Shown here in pieces: positions 35,173 through 43,565 of a stretch of 64,000 nt of DNA. The stretch comes from Gp1-AA133 sp963850425. GTDB lineage: Bacteria; Acidobacteriota; Terriglobia; Terriglobales; Acidobacteriaceae. Each line of letters starts with the position of its first letter. Position 1 is the stretch's first letter. Below the pieces are notes generated by a model. It was not told the DNA's origin and ran no database searches. It saw nothing but the letters and a program-made list of their open reading frames with translations. Both the position numbers and the translations under genes were made by a program. The stretch lies in assembly GCA_963850425.1 (NCBI GenBank), contig CAWKLF010000001.1, forward strand, positions 434,001 through 498,000, written 5' to 3'.

Positions 35173-36612
35173 CTAACCCTTCATCAAGAATTCTTTTACG
35201 CGCCGCAGCACCGACTCAGAAGCCTCAGCTTCCATCTCGACAAATCCGTCGCGGTACTCGCGGGAATAAATCCGCGAATGGGCCGCAAGCATCGCCAAAA
35301 GTTTTCCCTCTTTCTGCGGGACGCGCAGGCGTACGCGGCTCACCGGGTCTTCCTCGAGCAACTGGTCGATCCGCTCTAGTGCGGTCGCTATCCCGATCCC
35401 GCGGATTGCGGAAACATGCACGGTGCGCTCATCGTCGCGCAGGGCCTCGCGCTGCTTGGGCTCCAGCAAATCAATCTTGTTCATGACGTGCAAACGCGGC
35501 TTCTTCTCGGCTTCCAGTTCCTTGAGCACCAACTCGACCTGTGCGTCCTGTTCCGCAGTGAGCGGGCTGCCCGCATCGGAGACATGGAGCACCAGCGCCG
35601 CGCGCTGCACTTCCTCGAGCGTCGCGCGGAACGCGGTCACCAGCGTGTGTGGCAAGTTTCGGATGAATCCCACTGTGTCCGACAGCAAGACCTTGCGCCG
35701 CGATGGCAACTCCACCCCGCGAATCGTGGGATCCAGGGTCGCAAACATCTGCGAAGAGGCGAGCACCTTGGCATTGGTGAGCGCATTGAATAACGTCGAC
35801 TTCCCCGCGTTGGTATAGCCCACCAGTGCCACCGTCGCTACCGGTGCCGACTCGCGCCGTTGCCGCTGCTGCGCGCGAATGCGCCGCACGTTTTCGATCT
35901 GCTCTTTCACGTGCCGAATGCGCCGGTAGATTTTCCGGCGGTCGGTTTCCAGTTGGGTTTCCCCCGGACCTCGGGTCCCGATGCCGCCGCCCAGCTGCGA
36001 CATCTCCACCCCGCGCCCGGCCAGGCGGGGCAGCATGTACTCCAATTGCGCCAATTCGACCTGCAGCTGGCCTTCGCGCGTCTTCGCGTGCCGCGCAAAG
36101 ATGTCGAGGATGAGTTGCGTGCGGTCGATCACCCGCTTGTGCAGGATGCGCTCGATGTTGCGCTGCTGCGAGGGGGATAGATCGTGATCGAAGAGTATAA
36201 GGTCGGCATCGGCGGAAGCCGCGGCGCCCTCGATCTCGTCCAGCTTGCCCGCGCCAATCAGGGTCGCCGGATCGGGCCGGTCGCGTTTCTGCAGCATCGC
36301 TCCGACGACCACGGCGCCCGCGCTGGTCGCCAGCGTGCGCAGTTCGTCAAGCGATTCCTCCGCGCTGAATTCCGGAATGCTGGGAGCCTTGGCGCCCGCA
36401 GACACACTGGTGGCCGCGTCGCGCGACGCTTGCGCGCCCGCCGTCAGCGAGCGCTTGGCCCCGTCGCGTGGACGCACTCGTACATCCAGCCCAACCAGAA
36501 AGGCCCGCTCGCCAGAGGAGCGCGCATCCGGTTGTTCCTGTGCGCGTTCACCTGCGACGGCGCGGCGGACCGCGTCGGACTTGCGTACTTTTTTAGATTC
36601 TGCGGAGCGCAA
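35173..36612 (-). CDS. hflX: GTPase HflX
   Basis: 479 residues. The HflX domain (GKLDEIEGAAASADADLILFDHDLSPSQQRNIE) is followed by the helical linker with RLAGRGVEMSQLGGGIGTRGPGETQLETDRR, then a TRAFAC G-domain: G1 GYTNAGKST (265-273), G3 DTVGFI, G4 NKIDL. It rescues or splits stalled 70S ribosomes after heat or antibiotic stress. The first about 60 residues are an Arg/Ser-rich extension. Its start lies 12 bases after the hfq stop, reproducing the hfq-hflX pair known from other bacteria. Confidence 0.96.
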   Translation of the reverse strand: MRSAESKKVRKSDAVRRAVAGERAQEQPDARSSGERAFLVGLDVRVRPRDGAKRSLTAGAQASRDAATSVSAGAKAPSIPEFSAEESLDELRTLATSAGAVVVGAMLQKRDRPDPATLIGAGKLDEIEGAAASADADLILFDHDLSPSQQRNIERILHKRVIDRTQLILDIFARHAKTREGQLQVELAQLEYMLPRLAGRGVEMSQLGGGIGTRGPGETQLETDRRKIYRRIRHVKEQIENVRRIRAQQRQRRESAPVATVALVGYTNAGKSTLFNALTNAKVLASSQMFATLDPTIRGVELPSRRKVLLSDTVGFIRNLPHTLVTAFRATLEEVQRAALVLHVSDAGSPLTAEQDAQVELVLKELEAEKKPRLHVMNKIDLLEPKQREALRDDERTVHVSAIRGIGIATALERIDQLLEEDPVSRVRLRVPQKEGKLLAMLAAHSRIYSREYRDGFVEMEAEASESVLRRVKEFLMKG

Positions 36613-36624
36613 CTGAGGTGCGCC

Positions 36625-36936
36625 TTAGCCTTCAGTCCCGGAAGCGCTGGTTGGAGGCACCGGTGTCGGCACCGACGTTACCGCTGTCGGTTTCCCTTCA
36701 CTGTGCGCCCCGAAGGGTGCGTGCGGCACTCGCCCCATCACTACCGTGGAGATGGCGTGCTTGAAGATCAACTGTTCCTGGTTGTTGGTCTCCAGCACCA
36801 CCGAGTATTTATCGAACGACCGGATTCGGCCCGTCAGCTTGACCCCACTCAGCAAGTAGATCGTGATGTTGAGTTTTTCCTTGCGGGCCGTGTTGAGAAA
36901 GGAATCCTGGATGTTTTGCGCCGGCTTGTTCTCCAT
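36625..36936 (-). CDS. hfq: RNA chaperone Hfq
   Basis: 103 residues from the ATG at 36936, which follows AAGGAGAT; the frame is open for 91 more codons upstream but that region is not Hfq-like. The Sm1 motif (QDSFLNTARKEKLNITIYLLSGVKLTGRIRSFDKYSVVLE) and Sm2 motif (FKHAISTVV, with Phe where many Hfq have Tyr) are intact, with a Pro/Ser/Thr-rich tail of about 30 residues. It binds small RNAs and A-rich mRNA. It is followed at 12 bases by hflX. Confidence 0.97.
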   Translation of the reverse strand: MENKPAQNIQDSFLNTARKEKLNITIYLLSGVKLTGRIRSFDKYSVVLETNNQEQLIFKHAISTVVMGRVPHAPFGAHSEGKPTAVTSVPTPVPPTSASGTEG

Positions 36937-37487
36937 CTGCCGATCTCCTTGCAAATTGGACTTGCACAGCAGCTGTTCCTTGCAACCCGTGGCGCGTACG
37001 GCTGCAAAGCCCAGGGGGGACAACCCGCGACAGTCCGGCCCTTTCCTTGCTCCGAACCCTCTTGGGTAACACTCCGTACCATACGGCGTCAGGCCAGACT
37101 TTTCAACCCGTTGGACGAGAAAGTTCTGCAAAAGTCCTGAGAATTTTTTCCCTGTTTTTGGAGACATGGGTAACCTCGAAATATGATTACCCGGATATGT
37201 GCGACACAAGATCGTGATCGACCGACTTATCGATATCAGGCTGCAGCATCTTCACTCTCCCTGCCCTGAATGTGCGAGGCTATTTCTCGTCTGCGACGCA
37301 AGGAAGGCGTCCTGGAGATTTTCTTCGCGAACTTAGCGGCTTTTCTTTGCGACCTTAGCGGTTAAAAGCTTTTTTCCGGTTCGAGTTTCAATCGAGCCTG
37401 GCGCTGGGCCGAGGGTTCTGCCACCCTCCGGTGCCCTTCAGCATCCACCTTAATGTACAATCCCGCCTACCATTCGGGAGACACTTC
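36937..37487. other. Divergent intergenic region (hfq / PuuD-like)
   Basis: No gene is supported. The hfq side holds an open but non-homologous frame. Around 37318-37372 there are repeated phrases of the type CGAACTTAGCGGCTTTT and CGACCTTAGCGGTTAAAA, which resemble phrases at about 32805 and 35050. GGGAG precedes the ATG at 37488. Confidence 0.45.
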
Positions 37488-38243
37488 ATGCTTCCTTTCG
37501 CAGCATATTGGTTCAGTCCCAACATTCACATCCCATCAGATTTCAATACCAATTTTCTGATGATCACCCGCTGGATCCATTTCCTGGCCGGCATTATATG
37601 GATTGGCCTCCTCTACTTTTTTAATTTGGTGAATGTCCCCTTCCAAAAGGAACTGGATGCCGCCACGAAAGGCAAAGTCGTCCCCGCGCTCATGCCACGC
37701 GCGCTGTGGTGGTTCCGGATGGCGGCCGTGCTGACGGTTTTCGCCGGCTTGACCTACTTTGGAAACATTGTGGGCACCGACGCGAGAAATGGCGGCGGCT
37801 CCGCCGGTCATGTCATGCTGAGCTTCTTCGTAATCTGGACCGTGGTGTGGGGCATTCTCTACGCCGTCCTGATCCCCGGCAAAGGCGCGCTCGACAAAGG
37901 ACTGGTAGTCGCCGTGATCTATGCCATTGTGGTGATCGCAGCTGCGTGGCTGTTCCTCGACATGAATGACCAGGGGTGGCAGAGCAATCGCCTGCTTTCG
38001 ATCGGGATCGGCGGAGGTATCGGCTGGGTCATGATGCTGAACGTCTGGGGAGTGATCTGGCGCATTCAGAAAAAACTCATTGCCTGGACCAGGGACAACG
38101 CGCAGAACGGCACGCCCATTCCCGAGCAAGCCAAGCGCATGGCGCGCATGGGATTTCTCGCTTCCCGCGCGAATGCTTATCTGAGCCTGCCCATGCTGTT
38201 CTTCATGGGCGCGGCGAGTCACTATCCGATGTTCGGGAAATAA
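37488..38243 (+). CDS. Urate hydroxylase (PuuD) N-terminal-like membrane protein
   Basis: 251 residues from ATG 37488, chosen because GGGAG lies 7 bases upstream; the frame is open a little further. About six to seven membrane segments. The opening RWIHFLAGIIWIGLLYFFNLVNVPFQKELDA followed by VVPALMPRALWWFRMAAVLTVFAGL is characteristic of the Urate_ox_N (PuuD) membrane domain with its conserved His and Trp. Known PuuD proteins carry a C-terminal cytochrome c domain that is absent here, so this protein is either a subunit paired with a separate cytochrome or has a different job. Monocistronic. Confidence 0.72.
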   Translation: MLPFAAYWFSPNIHIPSDFNTNFLMITRWIHFLAGIIWIGLLYFFNLVNVPFQKELDAATKGKVVPALMPRALWWFRMAAVLTVFAGLTYFGNIVGTDARNGGGSAGHVMLSFFVIWTVVWGILYAVLIPGKGALDKGLVVAVIYAIVVIAAAWLFLDMNDQGWQSNRLLSIGIGGGIGWVMMLNVWGVIWRIQKKLIAWTRDNAQNGTPIPEQAKRMARMGFLASRANAYLSLPMLFFMGAASHYPMFGK

Positions 38244-38355
38244 AGCCGCAATAAGCTCTACTGCAGAGGCACAGAGATAAACAAAGGAGCGTGGGGCCCG
38301 TGCTCCTCCGTATCCATTCTCGTAATGGCTTTTGGGCTTTTTGCCCACAAAACAA

Positions 38356-38390
38356 ATCCGCCTGCATGATTGTGCAGGCGGATCTTTTTT
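38356..38390. terminator. Bidirectional rho-independent terminator
   Basis: A perfect 11-bp stem ATCCGCCTGCA/TGCAGGCGGAT with a TGATTG loop, then CTTTTTT on the plus side and TTTGTTTTG on the minus side. It lies between two convergent genes (stops at 38243 and 38407). Confidence 0.92.
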
Positions 38391-38406
38391 CAGGCTGCTG
38401 CGCGAG

Positions 38407-41400
38407 CTAGAACGTCAGCTTCAACGCCAGCTGCATCTGGCGCGAGGACGTGGTTCCGTCTTCGCGCGTAACAGTCGAGGTGATGAGTCCGGTCAGCCCA
38501 GAGTCCGTCAAATTACCCAGCGAACCCGAGTCGGATCCTGGCACGTTGAATGCCGGATGATTGAAGACGTTGAAGCACTCGAAGCGCACCTCCGCTCCGA
38601 CGCGTTCGCCGAACTTCATCTTCTTCGAAGCCGACATGTCGAAGTTGACGTAAGACGGACCGTGGAAGTGGTTGCGCCCAAGATTCGGAATCGCTCCATC
38701 GGCAGGTTGGGAAAAAGCGCCGGGATTCGTGAAGAACACCTTTACTCCCGTCAGTCCGGTGTTATCTCCCGGAGCGAATGGATCTCCCAGGAGATCAGGC
38801 CGGTTGCTGAATCCCGTATGCTGATTGTCGGTGAAGCTGTACATATCGAAGGCATGGCCCGTCTGCGCGGTCACGATGCCACCGAACTGGAATCCTTCAA
38901 AGATGCGACCGGCCAGGCCGCCTGCCATGTGGGTGCTGCCCTTGCCCAACGGCAGCTCGTAGATGTAGTTCACGACCGCAATGTGGCGGATATCGTTGTC
39001 AGAGTTTCCGCGCTCCTGGTACAGTGCGCGGCTGTTCCTCGGGAAAGCGCGGTTCCCGGATGCCGGCACCAGCGGATCACCAGCATCGTCGATCGAGTGA
39101 GCCCAGGTATAGGCCCCCTGGAACTGTAAGCCATGCGAAAAGCGGTGAGTGATCTTCGCCTGCAGCGAGTGATAAGTCGAGTTGGAGATGGAACGGTTGT
39201 AAGCCGGCTCGATTAACGCGTTATGCGCAATGGCATTGAAGGGCAGGTAACCGTTGTCGTAGCCATTAAACAGGGTTCCTTTCGACACGTACGACGGATA
39301 GCAAACGGTCGGGTCTCCGAAAACGTTGATGAACGGCGTGCTTCCATCGCAAGCCTGTAACAACTGCGACACTAACGTTGGGTCGGGCGGATTGCCGTCG
39401 ACCACGCGATAGATGTGCGAGCCTTTCGATCCGACGTACGCGATGTCGAACACCGAGTTCCATCCGATGTCGCGCTGCACCCCAAAGTTCCAGCTTGCGC
39501 TGGCGGCGTTCCGGAAATGCGTGTCGAAGACCACCCCCGTGATTAACTGAGCTCCGTCTGGAACGGTTGGCGATGGTGTAGTGTCGAGCGGAGCCGGCAG
39601 TTGGAAATCCCCGTAGTAACTCGACAGCGTGTCAAACGGGGTCTTGGACCAGTCCTGTTCGAAGGGCGGATTGCCGCGCGCATTGCCGAACAGGTTGCCA
39701 AAGACACGATCGTGGAACACCCCAAATGCTCCGCGAATCGCGGTTTTTCCGTCGCCCCTCGGATCATAGGAGAAGCCGATGCGTGGCTCGATCCCGGAAT
39801 AGTCATTGCTGTAAATCATTTTTCCGGTTCCCGGCCCTACCGTGGAGAACACCACTGGGAAGGTCGAAGGATCAGTCAGCAGGTTAGAGAAATTCGCCTG
39901 CTCTTCATAGGGCACGCCGTTGAACTGATAGCGCAAGCCCAGCGAGAGTGTGAGGTTACGCCGAACCTTCCAGCTGTCTTGCGCGAAGAAGCTGTACTCA
40001 TGCTGCCGGAAATGACGGTCATCCAGAGCGACGCGCTCGCCGCCTCCCTTGGAAAAATATTCCGCATTGAGGTCGCCGGTGACCAGGCCGTAGTAGAGGG
40101 AAGCAGCATCCTGCACAAACGGGTCGTCTGCGACGTTGGATCCGAGGTCAAGCAGATTCACTCCAAACCCCAACGCGGGAGAGAACGAGAGTTGGCGCCG
40201 TGTATAGAACGCATTCGGGCCGCTCTCACCGATGGTGCGGAAGTCTGCGCCGAACTTCAAAATATGCGAGCCTCGCACCCAAGTGAGGTCGTCGGCGTAA
40301 CTGGTGGTCCCGGTATTGCGGAATTGCAGATCTGAAGCCAGTGACAAACAGCCGAAGCCGGTAAACGGATCGGTAATGTAATCCCACCCGCGCCCGAACC
40401 GATCCAACGGGTTCACGCTGTTGAGTACGTTGAGGCCGTTGCACTTAAAGCCGGCAAAGATGTGGTTAAAGCCGAAATTGAAGTTGTTGATCAGGGTGGC
40501 GCTCATGGTCGACACGAGGCTGGCGGACAGACCTTTGGCAATAGCCTTCTCGTCATCTCCACCGACGCCACCTGGGAGAATGTCGAAATGACCGGCGTTA
40601 GGATCCTGATAGTGGTCGTAACCAAGACGGACGCTGACCACGTGCTTGTCATTAAGGTGATGGTCGAGTTTCAACACCGTCTGATAGCTGTCTTGCGCAT
40701 CGGTGCTGGGGAAGAAAATCAATCCGGAGTAGCCGTCACCGTTCGACAACGTGGGTAGTGGCAACAGGTTCATCACGGCGGCGCCCGTCGCGTCGGCCGG
40801 AAGCTGATAGATGTTTTGCGCGGACATTTGCGACAGGTCCACTGGAACCGTAGTCGGATCTCCGTTTAGATCGGCTCCCTGGTAGGTGAACTGCCCGGTC
40901 CTGAATTCCTGGGTCGGTACATTTGCCTGGTTGGTCAGAGTGGTACGGAACCGATTAAATTCTTCGTTGAAGAAAAAGAAGGTCTTGTTCTTGATGATCG
41001 GGCCGCCAATTGAATAACCAAACTGGTTGCGGATGTAGGGATTCAGCTTCTCGAGCTTGCCTGTTTCCGGGTCTGTGTTCTTGTTAAACCAGTCGCGTGC
41101 GCCACCCAGCCAGTCCCATCGGCCGAACTCATACACATCGCCATGAAGACTATTGGAGCCGCTCTTGGTGACCACGTCGACGATCGCACCCGTATTGCGA
41201 CCAAACTCGGCGTTGAAAGTGTCGGTGATGACGCGGAATTCCTGGGCCGACTCCGGACTCGAACTTAGCACCACGCTGCCCTGTCCACCCGGAACCGACG
41301 TGTCGTTGTTATCCGCGCCATCGAGCAGAAAATTGTTGTTGCGATCGCGCGAGCCGTTCACCGTGAAGCCGCCGAGGCCGTTGGTTGTGGCCGTCCCCGG

Positions 41401-41874
41401 AGACAACAAGAGCAAGTCGTAGGGGTTGCGCGTCAGCAGAGGCAGATCTTTCATTGTGCGCTCGTCCACGAGGTTGCTGACCTGCGAGGTCTCCATATCC
41501 ACCGGCGGCACATCGCTGGCCCGCACCATCACCTCTTCGGACACCGTGCCCGGCTCGAGTGTAATGTCGACGCCCAATACCTGCGCCACCGTGAGTTCGA
41601 TGCTGCTCAGGTGATAAGCCTTGAAGCTTTCCTTCTTCGCCGTGATCTCGTAGTGCCCGACCGGCAGGTTCGGAACGCTGTAGACACCGGTTGCGCTGCT
41701 GCTGACCGCGCGCTGCGCATTGGTCTCCATGTTCCGGACAATCACATCGGCGCCCTGCACCACGGCTCCGGAATTATCGGCCACAGTTCCCTGGATCGAC
41801 CCAGTCTGCGCAAACGCCGCGCCCGCAAATCCCGCGACCAGTAATAAGACGGCGAACAATCGAAGCTTCAACAT
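38407..41874 (-). CDS. Oar-like TonB-dependent receptor
   Basis: 1155 residues from ATG 41874, preceded by GGAGGGG. Signal peptide 1-23 (FAGAAFAQ), regulatory-like Ig domain (SIQGTVADNSGAVVQGADVIVRN; VPNLPVGHYEITAKKE), a plug (LPLLTRNPYDLLLLSPGTA; NNFLLDGADNNDTSVPGG) and a large barrel ending in LKLTF. It is the third of four such receptors in the window and is intact. It converges with the PuuD-like gene across a strong terminator. Confidence 0.92.
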   Translation of the reverse strand: MLKLRLFAVLLLVAGFAGAAFAQTGSIQGTVADNSGAVVQGADVIVRNMETNAQRAVSSSATGVYSVPNLPVGHYEITAKKESFKAYHLSSIELTVAQVLGVDITLEPGTVSEEVMVRASDVPPVDMETSQVSNLVDERTMKDLPLLTRNPYDLLLLSPGTATTNGLGGFTVNGSRDRNNNFLLDGADNNDTSVPGGQGSVVLSSSPESAQEFRVITDTFNAEFGRNTGAIVDVVTKSGSNSLHGDVYEFGRWDWLGGARDWFNKNTDPETGKLEKLNPYIRNQFGYSIGGPIIKNKTFFFFNEEFNRFRTTLTNQANVPTQEFRTGQFTYQGADLNGDPTTVPVDLSQMSAQNIYQLPADATGAAVMNLLPLPTLSNGDGYSGLIFFPSTDAQDSYQTVLKLDHHLNDKHVVSVRLGYDHYQDPNAGHFDILPGGVGGDDEKAIAKGLSASLVSTMSATLINNFNFGFNHIFAGFKCNGLNVLNSVNPLDRFGRGWDYITDPFTGFGCLSLASDLQFRNTGTTSYADDLTWVRGSHILKFGADFRTIGESGPNAFYTRRQLSFSPALGFGVNLLDLGSNVADDPFVQDAASLYYGLVTGDLNAEYFSKGGGERVALDDRHFRQHEYSFFAQDSWKVRRNLTLSLGLRYQFNGVPYEEQANFSNLLTDPSTFPVVFSTVGPGTGKMIYSNDYSGIEPRIGFSYDPRGDGKTAIRGAFGVFHDRVFGNLFGNARGNPPFEQDWSKTPFDTLSSYYGDFQLPAPLDTTPSPTVPDGAQLITGVVFDTHFRNAASASWNFGVQRDIGWNSVFDIAYVGSKGSHIYRVVDGNPPDPTLVSQLLQACDGSTPFINVFGDPTVCYPSYVSKGTLFNGYDNGYLPFNAIAHNALIEPAYNRSISNSTYHSLQAKITHRFSHGLQFQGAYTWAHSIDDAGDPLVPASGNRAFPRNSRALYQERGNSDNDIRHIAVVNYIYELPLGKGSTHMAGGLAGRIFEGFQFGGIVTAQTGHAFDMYSFTDNQHTGFSNRPDLLGDPFAPGDNTGLTGVKVFFTNPGAFSQPADGAIPNLGRNHFHGPSYVNFDMSASKKMKFGERVGAEVRFECFNVFNHPAFNVPGSDSGSLGNLTDSGLTGLITSTVTREDGTTSSRQMQLALKLTF

Positions 41875-42427
41875 GTCCCCTCCAAATGAATCGCACACAC
41901 CCGGTGCGACCATTTCCCAAAACTAAAGATTTCCCTGGGATCGCGCCGGACAGAGCAAGATCCTGCTTGTCCAGCTACCTACTAGTGATATGTCATTATT
42001 TGGTCACAAGGGAAGGTTACCGACGTAACCAGGTACCGGCAGCAGAACGCTGGACAATCCGGAACGGGAAAAAACGCATCCAGAATAAAGAAGAAGTCCT
42101 TCAGAAGATCGACCACGTCAGCGGCTGCTTCGAAACCCCCTGGCTAATCGAGGAAGTATGGTAGAGCACCGGGCCGTCAGAACGCGGGCGGAACAGTGCC
42201 AACGATCGATCAGGTGATGCTGGCAGGCTTGGACATGGGTGACGGCGTCATCCGGGCTTGCGGAGCGCTTCCCACTCATCCTCAGCCGCCTGCAGCTCAT
42301 TGGCGGGTTTACGACGACCGACGACCGAGGACCGACAGCCGACCTCAGGAACAACAATCCGTGAGACACCGCGCCTGGCGTACGTTGCGGGCCTTCCGAC
42401 CGAGCGCCGGATGAGAACAGCGAAGCG
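41875..42427. other. Intergenic region upstream of the third receptor
   Basis: No gene is supported in 553 bases. A GACCGACGACCGAGGACC phrase at 42311-42345 is a short direct repeat. A few frames are open but show no family resemblance and an Arg/Ser-rich shadow composition. Confidence 0.4.
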
Positions 42428-43390
42428 CTATTTCTTCTGACTCGCCTCAATCTTCTGAATCATCTGCGACACCCCGCCCGCCATCGGCCCCTTAGGATCC
42501 AGCCGCAGATACTCCTGGAACTCTTTTATGGCGCCCAGCGGGTCCTGCTTGCGCAGAGCGATGTTGCCGAGCAGCACATGGGGAGGAGCCATATTCGGCG
42601 CCAGCGCGACGGCCTTCTGAGCATGCGGTTCAGCGTCTTGCCACTTCCCGGTGGCCCAGAAGGTCTTGGCCAGCTCATACTGCCCGTCAGGGACGTCCGG
42701 CTTCAGTTCCAGGCCATGCGTAAGGGCCTTTTCCGCGTCGTCATACTTCTTCTGCGCGTTGTACATGGTTCCGAGGGCGAGGTAGCCGCCGGGAGCGGTG
42801 GGCGTGATGTCGTTCGCGGCCTGTAAGGCAGATTGGGCATCGTCAAATTTTCCGAGCTCCATGTAAAGCAGCCCCAATGCCAGATATGCTTCGGAATACT
42901 TACCATAGATCTGAATCGCCTTGCGGTAGTGCTTGACTCCGGCGTCAGCGTCTTTCTTCTCGTTGATTGCCTTCTGCCCCTCTTCGTACTCTTTGCGTGC
43001 CGCCCCAGGAATTGAGTCAGCGCTGATCGACCCACCCGGCCCTTCGGGGGGAACTGGCGTACCGTGATCCTTGTCGACGTGAAGGGTGATCGATTCATAG
43101 GCCATTTTCGACATGCTAATGTCGATGACCTCTTCAAATCTCCGAAAGCCTTGACCCTCGATGATCAGGTGATAGACGTTCAGAGGTACGCCATCAAAAT
43201 CGAACTTGCCTTGGATATCGGTCTGCATCTCTGAATCGAAATCGATTCTGTCACTGCGCAGCCGGACCACGATATGATCCGCAAACCGGCCATCATCGAA
43301 ACGTACCTGGCCGCGGATAAAGCCTGCCCATGATGGAAGGGCTGAAGCAACCAAGCAAAGGGCCGACAGATACCGCAAGCTCCTGAGCAT
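42428..43390 (-). CDS. TPR protein with carboxypeptidase-regulatory-like N-terminal domain
   Basis: 320 residues from ATG 43390, preceded by GGAGG. A signal peptide (1-22) is followed by an Ig-like domain (IRGQVRFDDGRFADHIVVRLRS; GKFDFDGVPLNVYHLIIEGQGFRRFEE), a Pro/Gly linker, then five or so TPR units (EAYLALGLLYMELGKFDDAQSALQAA; GGYLALGTMYNAQKKYDDAEKAL; and later units). The combination of an Ig module and TPR suggests an exported protein-protein scaffold. It lies between two Oar-like receptors of the same strand and may act with them; context only. Confidence 0.8.
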   Translation of the reverse strand: MLRSLRYLSALCLVASALPSWAGFIRGQVRFDDGRFADHIVVRLRSDRIDFDSEMQTDIQGKFDFDGVPLNVYHLIIEGQGFRRFEEVIDISMSKMAYESITLHVDKDHGTPVPPEGPGGSISADSIPGAARKEYEEGQKAINEKKDADAGVKHYRKAIQIYGKYSEAYLALGLLYMELGKFDDAQSALQAANDITPTAPGGYLALGTMYNAQKKYDDAEKALTHGLELKPDVPDGQYELAKTFWATGKWQDAEPHAQKAVALAPNMAPPHVLLGNIALRKQDPLGAIKEFQEYLRLDPKGPMAGGVSQMIQKIEASQKK

Positions 43391-43522
43391 AGAGACCTCC
43401 GCTGTTCGTGGCGCTTAAGTCAGCCGAAAATCTTACTACGCATCCCCAATTTTTCGATTCCCGTGCCTCAAGCACCAATCGGTTCGTGCAAATCGAGACG
43501 ATTCCCTGCCACAAAATAAATT

Positions 43523-43550
43523 AGGGAGGGCGCGAGGCCCTCCCTGTTAA
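43523..43550 (-). terminator. Rho-independent terminator (minus strand)
   Basis: A 9-bp stem AGGGAGGGC/GCCCTCCCT with a five-base loop; on the minus strand it is followed by AATTTATTTT, just after the stop of the fourth receptor at 43566. Confidence 0.75.
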
Positions 43551-43565
43551 AGAATCCTAGTCTGT

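Noticed and set aside
36937..37209. Open frame of 91 codons extending hfq upstream
   Set aside because: The extra residues are unlike Hfq, and AAGGAGAT stands right before the ATG at 36936.
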